From Gamsiella multidivaricata (Eukaryota; Mortierellomycota; Mortierellomycetes; Mortierellales; Mortierellaceae): DNA of 64,000 nt. Location: contig NW_026251787.1 of NCBI RefSeq assembly GCF_025024155.1, positions 103,348 to 167,347 of the forward strand. The letters are read 5' to 3'. Below the pieces are notes generated by a model that had not been told where the DNA came from, searched no databases, and saw nothing but the letters and a program-made list of their open reading frames with translations. Positions 12,669 through 22,626 of the stretch are shown here, one piece after another (position 1 is the stretch's first letter; each line of letters opens with the position of its first letter). A program made the translations under genes and the position numbers.

Positions 12669-13831
12669 ATGAGGCTCCTTCACCAAGCTGGACAACGCGC
12701 CTGGGGCGCCTCCCGCGCACTTTCTTCCAGAACCACCGTTCTCTCGCAATGCATTCACCACCAGCGCTCACAGATCGCCCTCAGGACCTCGACCTCTGCC
12801 TCGGAGAGACAATCTCTCAGGAACATGGCCACCGAGCAATCTAAAGGCTCGAACTACGGCTCTCAGAAACCCTTCAATGCGGCCGGCGCTTTGACTCACC
12901 ACGCAGAGAAGAAGCAATGGAAGGATCTCAGCACGCCCGAGAAAGGTGCGTTTTCTTTCTATCATGTACGATCGATCGATCCGTGAGAAAACATGACTGG
13001 ATATTCATATCATTTTGTCTTTATGCATGTTACTCAATCCAGTCGTAACAGCAACAAAGGCCACTACCAACTATACAGTCATCGCTGTAGGAGTCGTCCT
13101 TGTCGGTAATGTCGCTATAACGTGTTGACTGACAAGCCGATCTGTACCCTTCTCCTGATCCAGAACCTTAACGCCTTGGAAACCCAATCTCTGTTCTTCT
13201 TTGTCCACGCCCATATGCGCATTCAATAGGAGCTATCGGATACGCCATCGTCTCAGAACTCTTTGGGCCCAACAGCGACACCCACGTCTTTGGCGATGCG
13301 CTCGAAAAGGTCCGCAACAACGAAAGGCTCCAGGATGTCATTGGGTCCCCCATGAAGGGGCACGGAGAGCCCTCCTCTAGCAAAAGACGCCGGAATCGTC
13401 GTATCCAGTATGTGAAGGAATTAAGTTCACCACAACGCTATTTTCTTTGTATTTTGATTAGAACAAGAGGAGTTCCTAATGTCGTGCTTTATATGATACG
13501 ATATGATAGATCGCAAGTGGTTCTGGACGCAGAGGGCAAGGAACATCTTTTGATGCGGTTTTACGTCGAGGGACCCGATAACGAGGGAACAGCACATTTG
13601 GAGATGGTCAAGGATCAGCGCAGCAATTGGGAGTACAAGTATCTCTTTGTTGATATCCCAGGTAACCGTAGAATCATGATTCAAGGCCACGAAGCATGGT
13701 GTTTCTGTACGAAAGGCAACATTAACACTGATGTCTGAATTTTCTCTTCTATAGGTGGCGTCAGAGCTGCAGAACGCGTTTTCGTTGAGTACAATAAGAA
13801 TGCAGGAGTGCCTGCCATTGAACACAAGTAG
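12669..13831 (+). CDS. Mitochondrial import inner membrane translocase subunit Tim21
   Basis: Tim21 links the TIM23 presequence translocase to the TOM complex and to respiratory-chain supercomplexes. Five exons (12669-12945, 13043-13105, 13230-13407, 13510-13661, 13755-13831) give 248 residues. The N-terminus is an Arg/Ser-rich mitochondrial presequence. One membrane segment (YTVIAVGVVLVGAIGYAIVSELF, about 101-123) is encoded across exons 2 and 3. The C-terminal intermembrane-space domain has the family pattern THVFGDALEKVRNNERLQDVIG and MRFYVEGPDNEGTAHLEM, ending EHK. An AATAAA at 13875-13880 lies 44 nt past the stop. Exon phases all agree. Confidence 0.93.
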
Positions 13832-13874
13832 AGGAATGTTTGCGGATCAAATGGATCGTCGGCCATTTATTGTC

Positions 13875-13880
13875 AATAAA
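13875..13880 (+). terminator. Poly(A) signal of Tim21 gene
   Basis: AATAAA 44 nt after the TAG stop; the next gene ends convergently at 13989, so the two 3' UTRs probably overlap. Confidence 0.5.
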
Positions 13881-13988
13881 AAGGACTCGGTCAAAATGAA
13901 GTATGTGTAAATGCGTTTGTACATGAGTAAAATCCTTATTCAAGACTTGATTATAGAGGAAGAAGAGGTACATTTGCAAAGCAACTCT

Positions 13989-16211
13989 CTACGGCCCCGA
14001 AGTTGATCCCGCGTTCGGTGCGGCCGTACAGCTAGGCGCCATCTGGCCTCGTACCGGCACCCCTGAGACGCCTGTAGTCTGACCAGCGTGTACAAAGCTG
14101 CCCATGTGAGGGACTTCACCTCCACCAGAGTTTGGTGGTGAATGAGACAGTAGACACATATCCCTCTCCTCTAGTCCATCATCATCTCTGTAGGGGTCCA
14201 TCTCTTGATCTTGCTGTTGCAGAGCATTAGCGCTCATCAGGGGTACTTGCTGTTGCTGCTGCGTGGGTGCATAGGGGTTGTATGATCGATGCTGAGGGTA
14301 CTGGTAGTTATCATGGATTGTTGATTCGCTGGCGCGGGGTACAGTCGACAGATCGATCTGGGTCTCAAAGGCTCCCTGGTTTTGGTTCTGGCTCAACAGT
14401 GTCATTCCTGAGAGTCGCGAAGCTACAGCAGCAGAGCAATCCGTCGCCATTCCAGAGCCCGAATTGGGCGGAGCCGTAGAAGCCAGGAAAGGCTTGGTGG
14501 TGCGCTTCCTGCCTCCTCCTCCTACAGCCGCTGCAGGCACTTTAGTAGGAAGTCCTCTACGCGTGTGCTTTCTCCAAAGTCGGGCGCAGATGGAAGCTAG
14601 CACGAGGATGAGAACGAATCCTGCGACAGATCCACCAATAATGGCGACGGCGTGCCTTTGAAGGAATGACTGGGTGATCACTCCAAACTGTGCTCCCCAG
14701 GTCGATGATCCAAGATCGTAAACCATCACAAATGCATTTTGTGCAGCCTTGGTCTTGGAGGTCTCAAACTCGAATCCGGACAGAGACAACAAGGTGTTGT
14801 TAGTATTGATCAGGGTATGAGAAGCACGACCAAAAGAAGAGCTGGGTCCACTAGTCCATTGCCATGTCGTGGTATCCAGGATCCAGAGGTCTTTCGCGTA
14901 AGAGTCCGTAGCCACGGTCTGTGTCGTGTTGCCGCCATGCATGTAAATCTTGTCCTCAACTATGGTTCGATCCGCCACGATATGTAAATGCTCGGTTAGC
15001 ATCCCCTTAAGCCTGAGTCATGTTTTCCGGCTTCTGACCCACGAAGGGACTTACCCGTCAAAAGGGCAGCGAGACGTCTGGGCAAGGGAAAAGAGCCACC
15101 GGGGGCAGTCTACTCATATATCAAAAGATTCAAATAGAAAAAATTAGCGCCAACTTGTTAATGTATAAACAATTCGTATTCGATAACCGCAATATATCAT
15201 TTATCATACCAAGTTGCGGATATTCCACTCGTTCGTGGCAATAGTGTATACCCAACAGCGGTCCATCTTGTACCACCCAGAAGCTGAGTCCACACCATCT
15301 CCGGTCAGTGCTACGCCTGTTGTCCTTCCACCTCCAATCACAATAATGGTTCCACTGTGGTAGATCGCACAACCCACGTCCACAAATGGGGCCAGCACAG
15401 TCTGTGTTGTTGGTGGAGACGTTGGCACTGTTTCATTCGTTCCATTGGTTGGAGGGAGTGGTCTCGGAGGCCGAGTTGTCAACATAGTTGTGTTCTTTGC
15501 AGACTGTGCAATATTAGCAGGAGGGTTATCTGTCGAGAAGGACCACAGTTGCATGCCCAACTGAGGATTGAAGGCGTCATAGACAAACGTATATGCCATA
15601 TGATTTTGGATATCGACGACCTGCACAGGGACCGGCATATCGTCCTTGACGAGACGAGGTCCGAGAACATCGGCCGCTGTGCCTGTCTGGGACCACTGAC
15701 CGCCTTGTGAATGGAATTGGACAGACCCGGAGCTGACTGTGAGAGTGTGTGAACTATTTGCGTCCTTGTCCATATTCTGCGGACACAGGGACTGACCATA
15801 GAATAGGAGTGACAATCCATCTGTTGACCCTACAGCCCACGAATTCGTACTAAGGGCAGGGGAAGGTGTGCTGCCTTGCTCGATGTTGTTCCAGGGAGCT
15901 TGTCCTGCCACCCATCCGTTTGCTGGGTCGAGATGAAGACTGTAGAGATCTGAAAAGCATTCGCCCGTGCTTGCTGACCCTGTTTTTTTTTTTTGTTACC
16001 CAGAGTACAAATATCTGTGAATATAGCAAGGGACTATTTGTGCTGACACAAACGCGTTTACAATTGAAGAAAACGAACACTTACCTCCATAAAGATAAAC
16101 ATCGTTTCCGATGAGGGCGATAGCTTTAGTCGCGCGCGCGGGCACGGTCTGCGGCTGGGCACAGACCACAGCAGCGAAGAGCGATAGGACGGATACATAG
16201 AGGAGAGTCAT
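13989..16211 (-). CDS. Secreted kelch-repeat domain with single membrane segment
   Basis: Four minus-strand exons (16211-16085, 15949-15210, 15109-15055, 14959-13989) give 630 residues. A signal peptide (MTLLYVSVLSLFAAVVCAQ) leads into a kelch/galactose-oxidase-like beta-propeller: repeated DVYLYGG, GTIIVIGGGR, KIYMHGGN and SLSGFEF strands, each followed by a W-containing strand (CWVYTIATNEW, LWILDTTTWQW). It is followed by one transmembrane helix (about 408-430, HAVAIIGGSVAGFVLILVLA) and a basic then Ser/Gln/Pro-rich cytosolic tail. The predicted layout is an extracellular propeller with an intracellular tail. No catalytic copper ligands can be claimed. Exon 3 is only 55 nt; its junction to exon 4 was set by phase and by restoring LLTVEDKIYMHGG. 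Ligand and role are unknown. Confidence 0.85.
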
Positions 16212-17162
16212 TTTTGATTTCGAAATAACCTTGTCCTGCTTGTTTGTCCTGCGGTCAAAAGTCGAAGAATGCCTTGACATACGTTGTTGTTGCTGTGTGT
16301 ATGCGTAGTTTTCCTGCAGGTGGGCGAATGTACAAAGCGATAGAGGCACAGCACACGAAGGGTCGCCGATGACTTGAAGCGAGCGAAAGGGAGGGGGAGA
16401 GTATGGGGAATGGATTGGGTCGAAGAAGAAGAGGAAGGAGAAAGGCGAGTGAAGAAGGAAAGAAGGAAAGAAAGAAGGAATTGGGGGCAAGAGAAAGGGC
16501 GAGGGATAGAATGGAGAGTGATAGGGAAAAAGGAACGAAGGGAACGATAAAGGGGGCGGTAAAGTCAAGGCTGCCTAGAAACTAATAAAGCCTAAAGCTA
16601 AAAGGCTAGAAATGAGGCAAATGGGACGAAGAGCATGGGAGATCGGCCATTGGCGTATACACAGGGTGTTTAAGTGTTCAGGTGTTTATGAATGTTTGTG
16701 CACACGAAACAATCGCTTCCACACTCGCGGTCTTTTTTTAGCCCCCACTCACCCGCCACACTGCCTCAACAAAACGCCTCTTCACTCTTGACAGGACAGA
16801 GGGCATGGCAGAGCAAGACAGCACATGACATGACGAGCAATTGCTATTCTTCCACCCATCAATCGGCACTGCAAAAGACTTATGCTTATCAAATGGCATG
16901 CACAGCCTTGTCTACACACGCCTAAGGTGCAACTTCTAACTTGTCCATCAGGACAAATTTGCCATCCTCCAATGCTGATCCTTCGTAGGTCATGATGCCT
17001 GAAGCCTTAGACATTTTTGCAGGGAGGGTTCTGTATCGCCTACCCCTAGATCGAGAATAGTCAACTCCTCTCACCTCCTTGATTTCCATCATTGCTGTCT
17101 GATAAATAGAGAACCACTTTTTATTATTTATTATTGATGACTACACCAATTCATCTAACAGA
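16212..17162. other. Promoter region of the kelch gene and 3' flank of the CX9C gene
   Basis: The kelch-proximal part (16385-16520) is GA-rich on plus, a CT-rich leader. Beyond it lies a minus-strand open frame of 56 codons (17092-16922), listed separately. No other coding signal is seen. Confidence 0.4.
16922..17092 (-). other. Small open frame of 56 codons, uncertain
   Basis: A complete ATG-to-TAG frame, beginning MMEIKEVRGVDYSRSRGRRY and ending GKFVLMDKLEVAP. Its composition is protein-like rather than low-complexity, but there is no family match I recognise and no adjoining exon I can defend. It could be a small gene, a remnant exon or chance. Confidence 0.2.
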
Positions 17163-17936
17163 TCAAGCCTCGCTATCCTCTTTCATGGCTCTTTGTGCAT
17201 GGTCGTCTGCATAATCCAAAATCGCCCGATCTTGCTCTAGCGTGTTTCCTTCATCCGCGAATCCTCTCTCCTGTAGCAGTTGCTAGAAAGATACCAAAAA
17301 AATAAAATAAAAGTAATTATTAGCGATCGTTAGCAATCGAGCAAGAGGAAGAAACGTTAGGAGAATATCACGATAAGCAACATCGTATTCTTCAACGCCC
17401 TTTCATTTCCTTTATCTTTCACTCACCTTGTTCAGCCGTAAACACTTTTGCAATTGTTCCTTGGCCTTCATGCACATACTCGCGCGGTCCCACCACGTCC
17501 CCGATCTGCCCAACAAACAGTCTGTCAACTCCATATTTATATCTGCACAGTTATCCAATGCTGCGTTCTGGATCGCGTGCTTCTGATGAATCGCATGCGC
17601 ATTGGGCATAGGATGAGATCCAATAGGGCTCTTGGGACTGAACGCTTTCTGTGCTGTTGATTCCTCCGAAGGTGTAGAAGAAGAGCCCTGACTTGTGTTG
17701 GTATCTTTGGGTGAGGCGGATGTATGCGTTGTTCCTGTTGATGGCGTTGCCGCAGCGCCCTCTGAAGAGAAGGAAGATGTGTTCTGGCTATGACTATTGG
17801 GATCATAGGCAGGCTGGTTCTTTTGGAGGAACGAGTTCAGATCCTGCGACTGACTGAGCCCTGACATGTACTCGGACATAAACCCTGCTGGCTTTCCTGA
17901 CGGTGCATTTGATCCTGTTGCTGATGAGGAGGCCAT
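17163..17936 (-). CDS. Twin CX9C (CHCH-type) protein with long N-terminal region
   Basis: Two minus-strand exons (17936-17427, 17282-17163) give 209 residues. The diagnostic part is C130-x9-C140 and C155-x9-C165, spaced by 14 residues that include a WW pair. This twin CX9C hairpin is normally oxidised by Mia40 in the mitochondrial intermembrane space. A 40-residue charged tail follows, with an alpha-helical EQDRAILDYADDHAQRAMKE. The first 110 residues are Ser/Thr/Gln/Asn-rich and predicted disordered, with no clear presequence. Candidates are a cytochrome-oxidase assembly factor or a Mix-type protein. I cannot place it in a named subfamily, and the wide spacing between the two CX9C motifs is not typical of Cox17/19/23. 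Confidence 0.75.
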
Positions 17937-18225
17937 GATGTCTCTGTTTGTGTGATGTGTTCCTACTGATGTCTTGTTCCTGAAAAACGAGCTGAAGAAA
18001 GTGATTCGATCCTGCTTCCGCTCTAGTCAAGGTAGCTTAAGGGCTTTACCGCACTAAAGGGTCGAAAAGCGTCCAAAGCATTTTCCTTACGCGTCTTTAC
18101 ATGAATAGTTTATTACATATATTAATGTATTCATTATGGCTAAAAACATGAGACCGCCGAAGATCCCTCAAGGCACATTGCGAAAAAAATCGATCATATC
18201 GTGAGTAAACCAAATTTTCCGTGTC

Positions 18226-19596
18226 CTACTGCTTGCTCATCTGCTCCCACTGGTTCGTCTGCAAGGGCGTCATCTCGTGTGGACCCTGCTGCGTCGGCAT
18301 AAAGATCACTCGCGTATTCGATCCCTTTGCCATATTCGTCATCGTCTCCAGATATCGGATCTGCATCGCCGCAGGAGTGTTCAGAATATCGGCAGCAGCT
18401 CTCATCAGCTTAGCACTGTCGACCTCGGCCTGAGCGCCAATAACCTTGGACTCTGCCATTCTCTTTGCTTGTGCAGCTGATGAAAGCGACTCCTGAAGTT
18501 CCTTTGAGAACGTAATATCTTTGATCAATACCGACTCGACCTTCACACCCCAATTGCGTGCAGGTGTATCAATGACTTCTTGGATCTCTTCGCCAATTGC
18601 CTCGCGGTTCTCGATCAACTCCTGAAGGACTCGCATACCGAGAATGTGTCGAAGAGTCGTTTGGGTTCTAGATGTACAAAGAATGAGTAGGATAGATGCA
18701 TTGCTTAGCGATTTTTTTTTTTTTTTTTTGAATTGGCAATTAAAAAGATTGATGTGATTTGTATGTACCTTTCAATCAAGGCGGACTCTACATTACTGAC
18801 TCCAAAGACGGACTGCGAAGGGTTGATAATGTGCCAATACAGGACAGAATCGATCTGGACGTTGACATTATCCTTGGTCATGATGACCTGCCGAGGAATA
18901 TCCGCAATCTGGATCTTAATGTCGACCTTGGTGAGTTTTTCGGTCACTGGGTTGATCTTGGTCAAGCCCGGGTCTAGTAAGGCCATGCATTGCAGGTAAC
19001 AAGCGAAACAATAAGGTGACATGGCGGAGTGAGCAAATGTACCCCATCGTACCAATGGGCCAAATTGTTAACCACTGTTGCATGCACTTACCGACAATCT
19101 TGTAAAACTTTCCAAAGCGGGAGATGAGGCCAACGTATCCTTGAGAAACGGACTGTATCCATAGAATGATACGCAACCATATCATGTTAACGAAGTGTAA
19201 TTGGGGGAAGGCTTATAGGTTAATGGTGCTCATTGAAGAACACACATACCTTGTATGGGTTGGGACAGCAGAAGCAGCAAGGGATGGCTCCCATGGCGCC
19301 CATAACCTCACCAGCAGCATTCATAAGACTGCCATATACGCCGTGGTTCTCATCATCAGGAGAAAACTCTAATTAAGCATGAGATAGGGCATTGATAGAA
19401 CAGAGGATTAAGTGTCGACTTTTCGGCCAGTTCCATAACATGAGATGTCTGCTAGTGCCGCAGACGAGGGCGAGTGTGATCGGAAGGCCCTCCTACCTGT
19501 AGCAAACGACCGCTGCATGTCATGTTGACCGAGGGGCTGTTGTGAGACCACTCCTGTGGAAGATGAGGGCTGTCCCTGGGAAGTGCTGTTGTTCAT
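18226..19596 (-). CDS. Stomatin-like SPFH-domain membrane protein
   Basis: Stomatin-family proteins form oligomeric scaffolds in membrane microdomains and regulate channels. Five minus-strand exons (19596-19497, 19368-19250, 19152-19092, 18973-18769, 18667-18226) give 308 residues. A short Ser/Gln-rich start is followed by a Cys cluster, CCFCC (about 64-68), in a Pro-flanked hydrophobic stretch, a likely membrane hairpin and palmitoylation site. The SPFH domain follows: QGYVGLISRFGKFYKIVGDPG, VDIKIQIADIPRQVIMTKDNV, and the family block RTQTTLRHILGMRVLQELIENRE spanning introns. After it come VKVESVLIKDITF and the oligomerising AQAKRMAESKVIGAQAEVDSAK helix. Length and order fit class-I stomatins. 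Confidence 0.92.
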
Positions 19597-20587
19597 GTTG
19601 ATTTGCTGGTTTAGAATCTTGACGAGTGATCAGAGCTGTGGATGTGAATGTTACGTGCGGAAGTGAATGAGCGAGTGAGTGAGTGGATGTGCGTGTGTGA
19701 GTGAGGAAAGGATTGAGATGAGGATGGGGCGAGATGGAGGAATCGCTTTATGCACTATATATGTCTCAAGCGCGCCCTGCGAATTGAAAATGCTGCCGAG
19801 TGCTCTCTGAACAGTCGAAAGTCGAAAGAAGGCGAGGTTGCACAGAGTCGAAACAGTCTTCCTGGTGACCACATTGTCCACCTGGATATTATAAGCGCGA
19901 GTAATGTCCCCGTGCTGTACACACATTCCTGGAAACGTGTGTGACTATGCGCGGGACCTCATCTTTGGCAATCCATTCATCTGGCATTATTAGCGTGTGT
20001 GGAGAGCGCTGACGCGAAATAAAGAAACAAATAAAGTCCAAATACCATGACAAAATAGCTAGATGCATCGGCAGGTGGCGCCTTCAGTTTTATCAATTTT
20101 ATCGACAGGGACATCGGTGATGGATCGAGACCTTGGGCGCAGCACCAAACACATCAGCCATGGCTGAGTTTCCTAAAAGATATGCACCAAACGAAAAAGG
20201 CAGCCCTTCTGTTGTTTCCATTCAGATAAAACTCTGGTATCTTTAGATGGACGAGCTTGGCGTATTTTTTTTTTGGGCATCTTGATATCGCGCGTTTCCT
20301 AGTACCTATTTGTCGTGTTTTTATAACTTGTTGAAGCAGGCAAGGTTCTTTGCTCGTAAGCACAGATATGGTCTGTCTTCGTGCTTTTCATCCAAAGCCC
20401 CTGCCTGAAATGACTTTTCACTCAGCTTGTTGTACTCTTCATAAGATGGTGGTTAGTCTTGCAGCAGATGACAAGCTGTTGTTCCAATCCATTCAGGTTA
20501 TACAAAAAACGAAGAAATGATAATTCTGGCTACTAAAATTTGATTTTGTATAGGCTCAATGCATCGCCTTGCTAATATCTGCCATGT
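19597..20587. other. Intergenic region upstream of the stomatin gene
   Basis: This should hold the stomatin promoter. A run of GTGA-rich repeats (gtgagtga-type) lies at 19665-19710. Nothing coding is convincing between 19720 and 20587. Confidence 0.4.
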
Positions 20588-21414
20588 TTATGCCTTCTTC
20601 TTGATCACTGCGGTCAATCTTCCTATTGCGATATCAGCGTCGATGTCCATAAGATAAAGTCCAGTCGTTAATGATGTCGCCCTATTGCTCCAATCTAAGG
20701 TCTTCCGTCTCTGGCAGGTCATGCCTGCTCGGACACATCCCCGCAGCCAACTCTCCGACGACATTCCTTTCAACCTCAGACTAGCCATTTTCCTCCTATA
20801 TCGACCAAGTGCCTGATCCACTACCTGCTGTTTACTCCTCTCCTCCAGGTTATTCAATACAAGAGGGAGCTATACAAGGTATCGCGATCTTTCAATGACT
20901 CGATTCATGCACTCCAGGCTAGTAGACATCAGTAGAGTCGGATCCAGTCTTATCGACCGCTTTTCTGCGATATCGTTCAGACGCATCACAAAGCTGTCGC
21001 GCAGGTTGGGCCTAGTGTAATGTGTCCAGGGGGATCGTTCCTGACTCAGCAGTTCTGCAAATACCTCACGCTCAACCCTGAATGATAGCTAAGTTTTAAA
21101 AGTGTAAGACTGATAAAAGGGACAAGTACAGTTGCTAGAGCTTTGCGCTTTATGCCTACCATGTATATACTACTGCAATAGAGTGAATAGAAACGCTGTG
21201 CTTGCTCTTCATTATTATCATCTGTCATGAACACGACAATACTCTGACCGTTCATGATAGAGTAGGTGCTCTTGTAATACAGCTGAATGTGCCTCCACAG
21301 GTTGTAGCGTTCACCGACCCTCTTGTCGAGGCAAGAAGGGATTTTGGTCGTTTTGGACGTCGACTGGGTCCGACACTGCTGCTCGTGCTTCTCGTCTCTG
21401 CCAGGTGTCGCCAT
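20588..21414 (-). CDS. Unrecognised protein gene, possibly pseudogene
   Basis: Three minus-strand segments (21414-21160, 21088-20876, 20827-20588) can be joined to 235 residues. Exon 1 to exon 2 is a clean GT-AG intron of 71 nt in phase 0. The second break is unsure: reading straight through meets one in-frame TAG after residue 157. A 48-nt GT-AG intron (20875-20828) would remove that stop and keep the frame, though 48 nt is short for this genome. The protein is mildly basic, rich in Arg/Leu/Ser, with no membrane segment or motif I know. It contains QSIVVFMTDDNNEEQAQRFY, DSFVMRLNDIAEKRSIRLD and a C-terminal KKKA. Either a lineage-specific gene or a decaying one. Confidence 0.4.
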
Positions 21415-22626
21415 AGTCTTGGCGCCTAATACACGAGTAAAGTGGGAGCAGAAGATAGTGGGAGGAGGACCTGAGGATAAAGGTGGAAGAAGAGCTGCTA
21501 AAGTGCACAAGTACCGTTTTCTCTCGTATCACGGTCTTTTTGTGCGACCACCTTTTACACAACCGGATGATTTCAAGCGCGAACAATAGCCAATGTCGTG
21601 GAAATGGAGTAAAAGATAGGATCGCATACAGTAGACGAAGTCTGATGCTGGCTGTTTATATCAAATAGAGGACTTAAGGACGCTCATTGTCCCGTAGTAG
21701 TCTAAAGAGACGGCGTCCCTTAGTATTCTGTACCAACAACGCGACCAATCCACGTCGTTAGAGTTGTGTTGCCGTCAAATTAAAAGCGCGTTCCCTTCTG
21801 GGCTGGCAAAGGAGCCGCAGTTCGAGAGCAGGATTTGGTGAAGCGGCTCCACCTGGTCGTTATGAGTGTATAACCCAACAAACGACGCTGCATCGCCTGG
21901 AGCGCTGACGCCTATGAGCAGGATGGATCATCATTCCGACGAACCTGGTCGAACCTTCACCCAGTAATAGCGAGTTGGCTAAGCAGGCCTGCTGGTCAAT
22001 AACAATGTATAAAAATTGGTGGCAAAAACTGTGAAGGAGCAGGGACGTTTCAGACTCCAGATACCATTACAAACGGGCCCCCCTGATGTCTTACTGGGAG
22101 AACTCAGCTCTTCTGCACCATTTTGTACTATGGACTCCCCGGATGAGTAGATTACAAAATGGCGCCAGGACACTGGTTTACTACACAGCAATAGGACATG
22201 TGCCTCGTCCAAAAAATGCGTTCAAAGTTGGAACTGTGCTCTCCATCACCACCGGAAATGAGAAACAGATACAGCAGCACACTTTCCCTCTGGAGCCTTT
22301 TCTGCAAGACCCTTTCCAGGCATAGCATCTCCTGCCTGCATGCTTGTATATGCGGCGCACCTTGGGGCCCTTGCGAAGAAGCAAACTTCCAGGGTGTTAT
22401 GCCAGTCGTACCATTTTCAAAGGCAATTGGGTGTTACTAACAGGCTATTGGAGGTCGGGGCCTACAATTTACATCGTCCACTGACTGTGCGCCAAACGAT
22501 CGGGTGGTTATGGCTGCTGGAACAATTTTTCTGAGGAGAGCGATTGCTGTTGGAGGGTGGAAGGTGCTCTTGACCCATGCCGCCCACACCTCGTTCCTTC
22601 CCACAACTCCCCTCCATCTCTTGCCC
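21415..22626. other. Intergenic region between the unknown gene and the MAPKKK
   Basis: About 1.2 kb between divergent starts. Short open frames exist on both strands, but none shows splice structure or a known motif. I see no repeat or mobile element. Confidence 0.4.
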
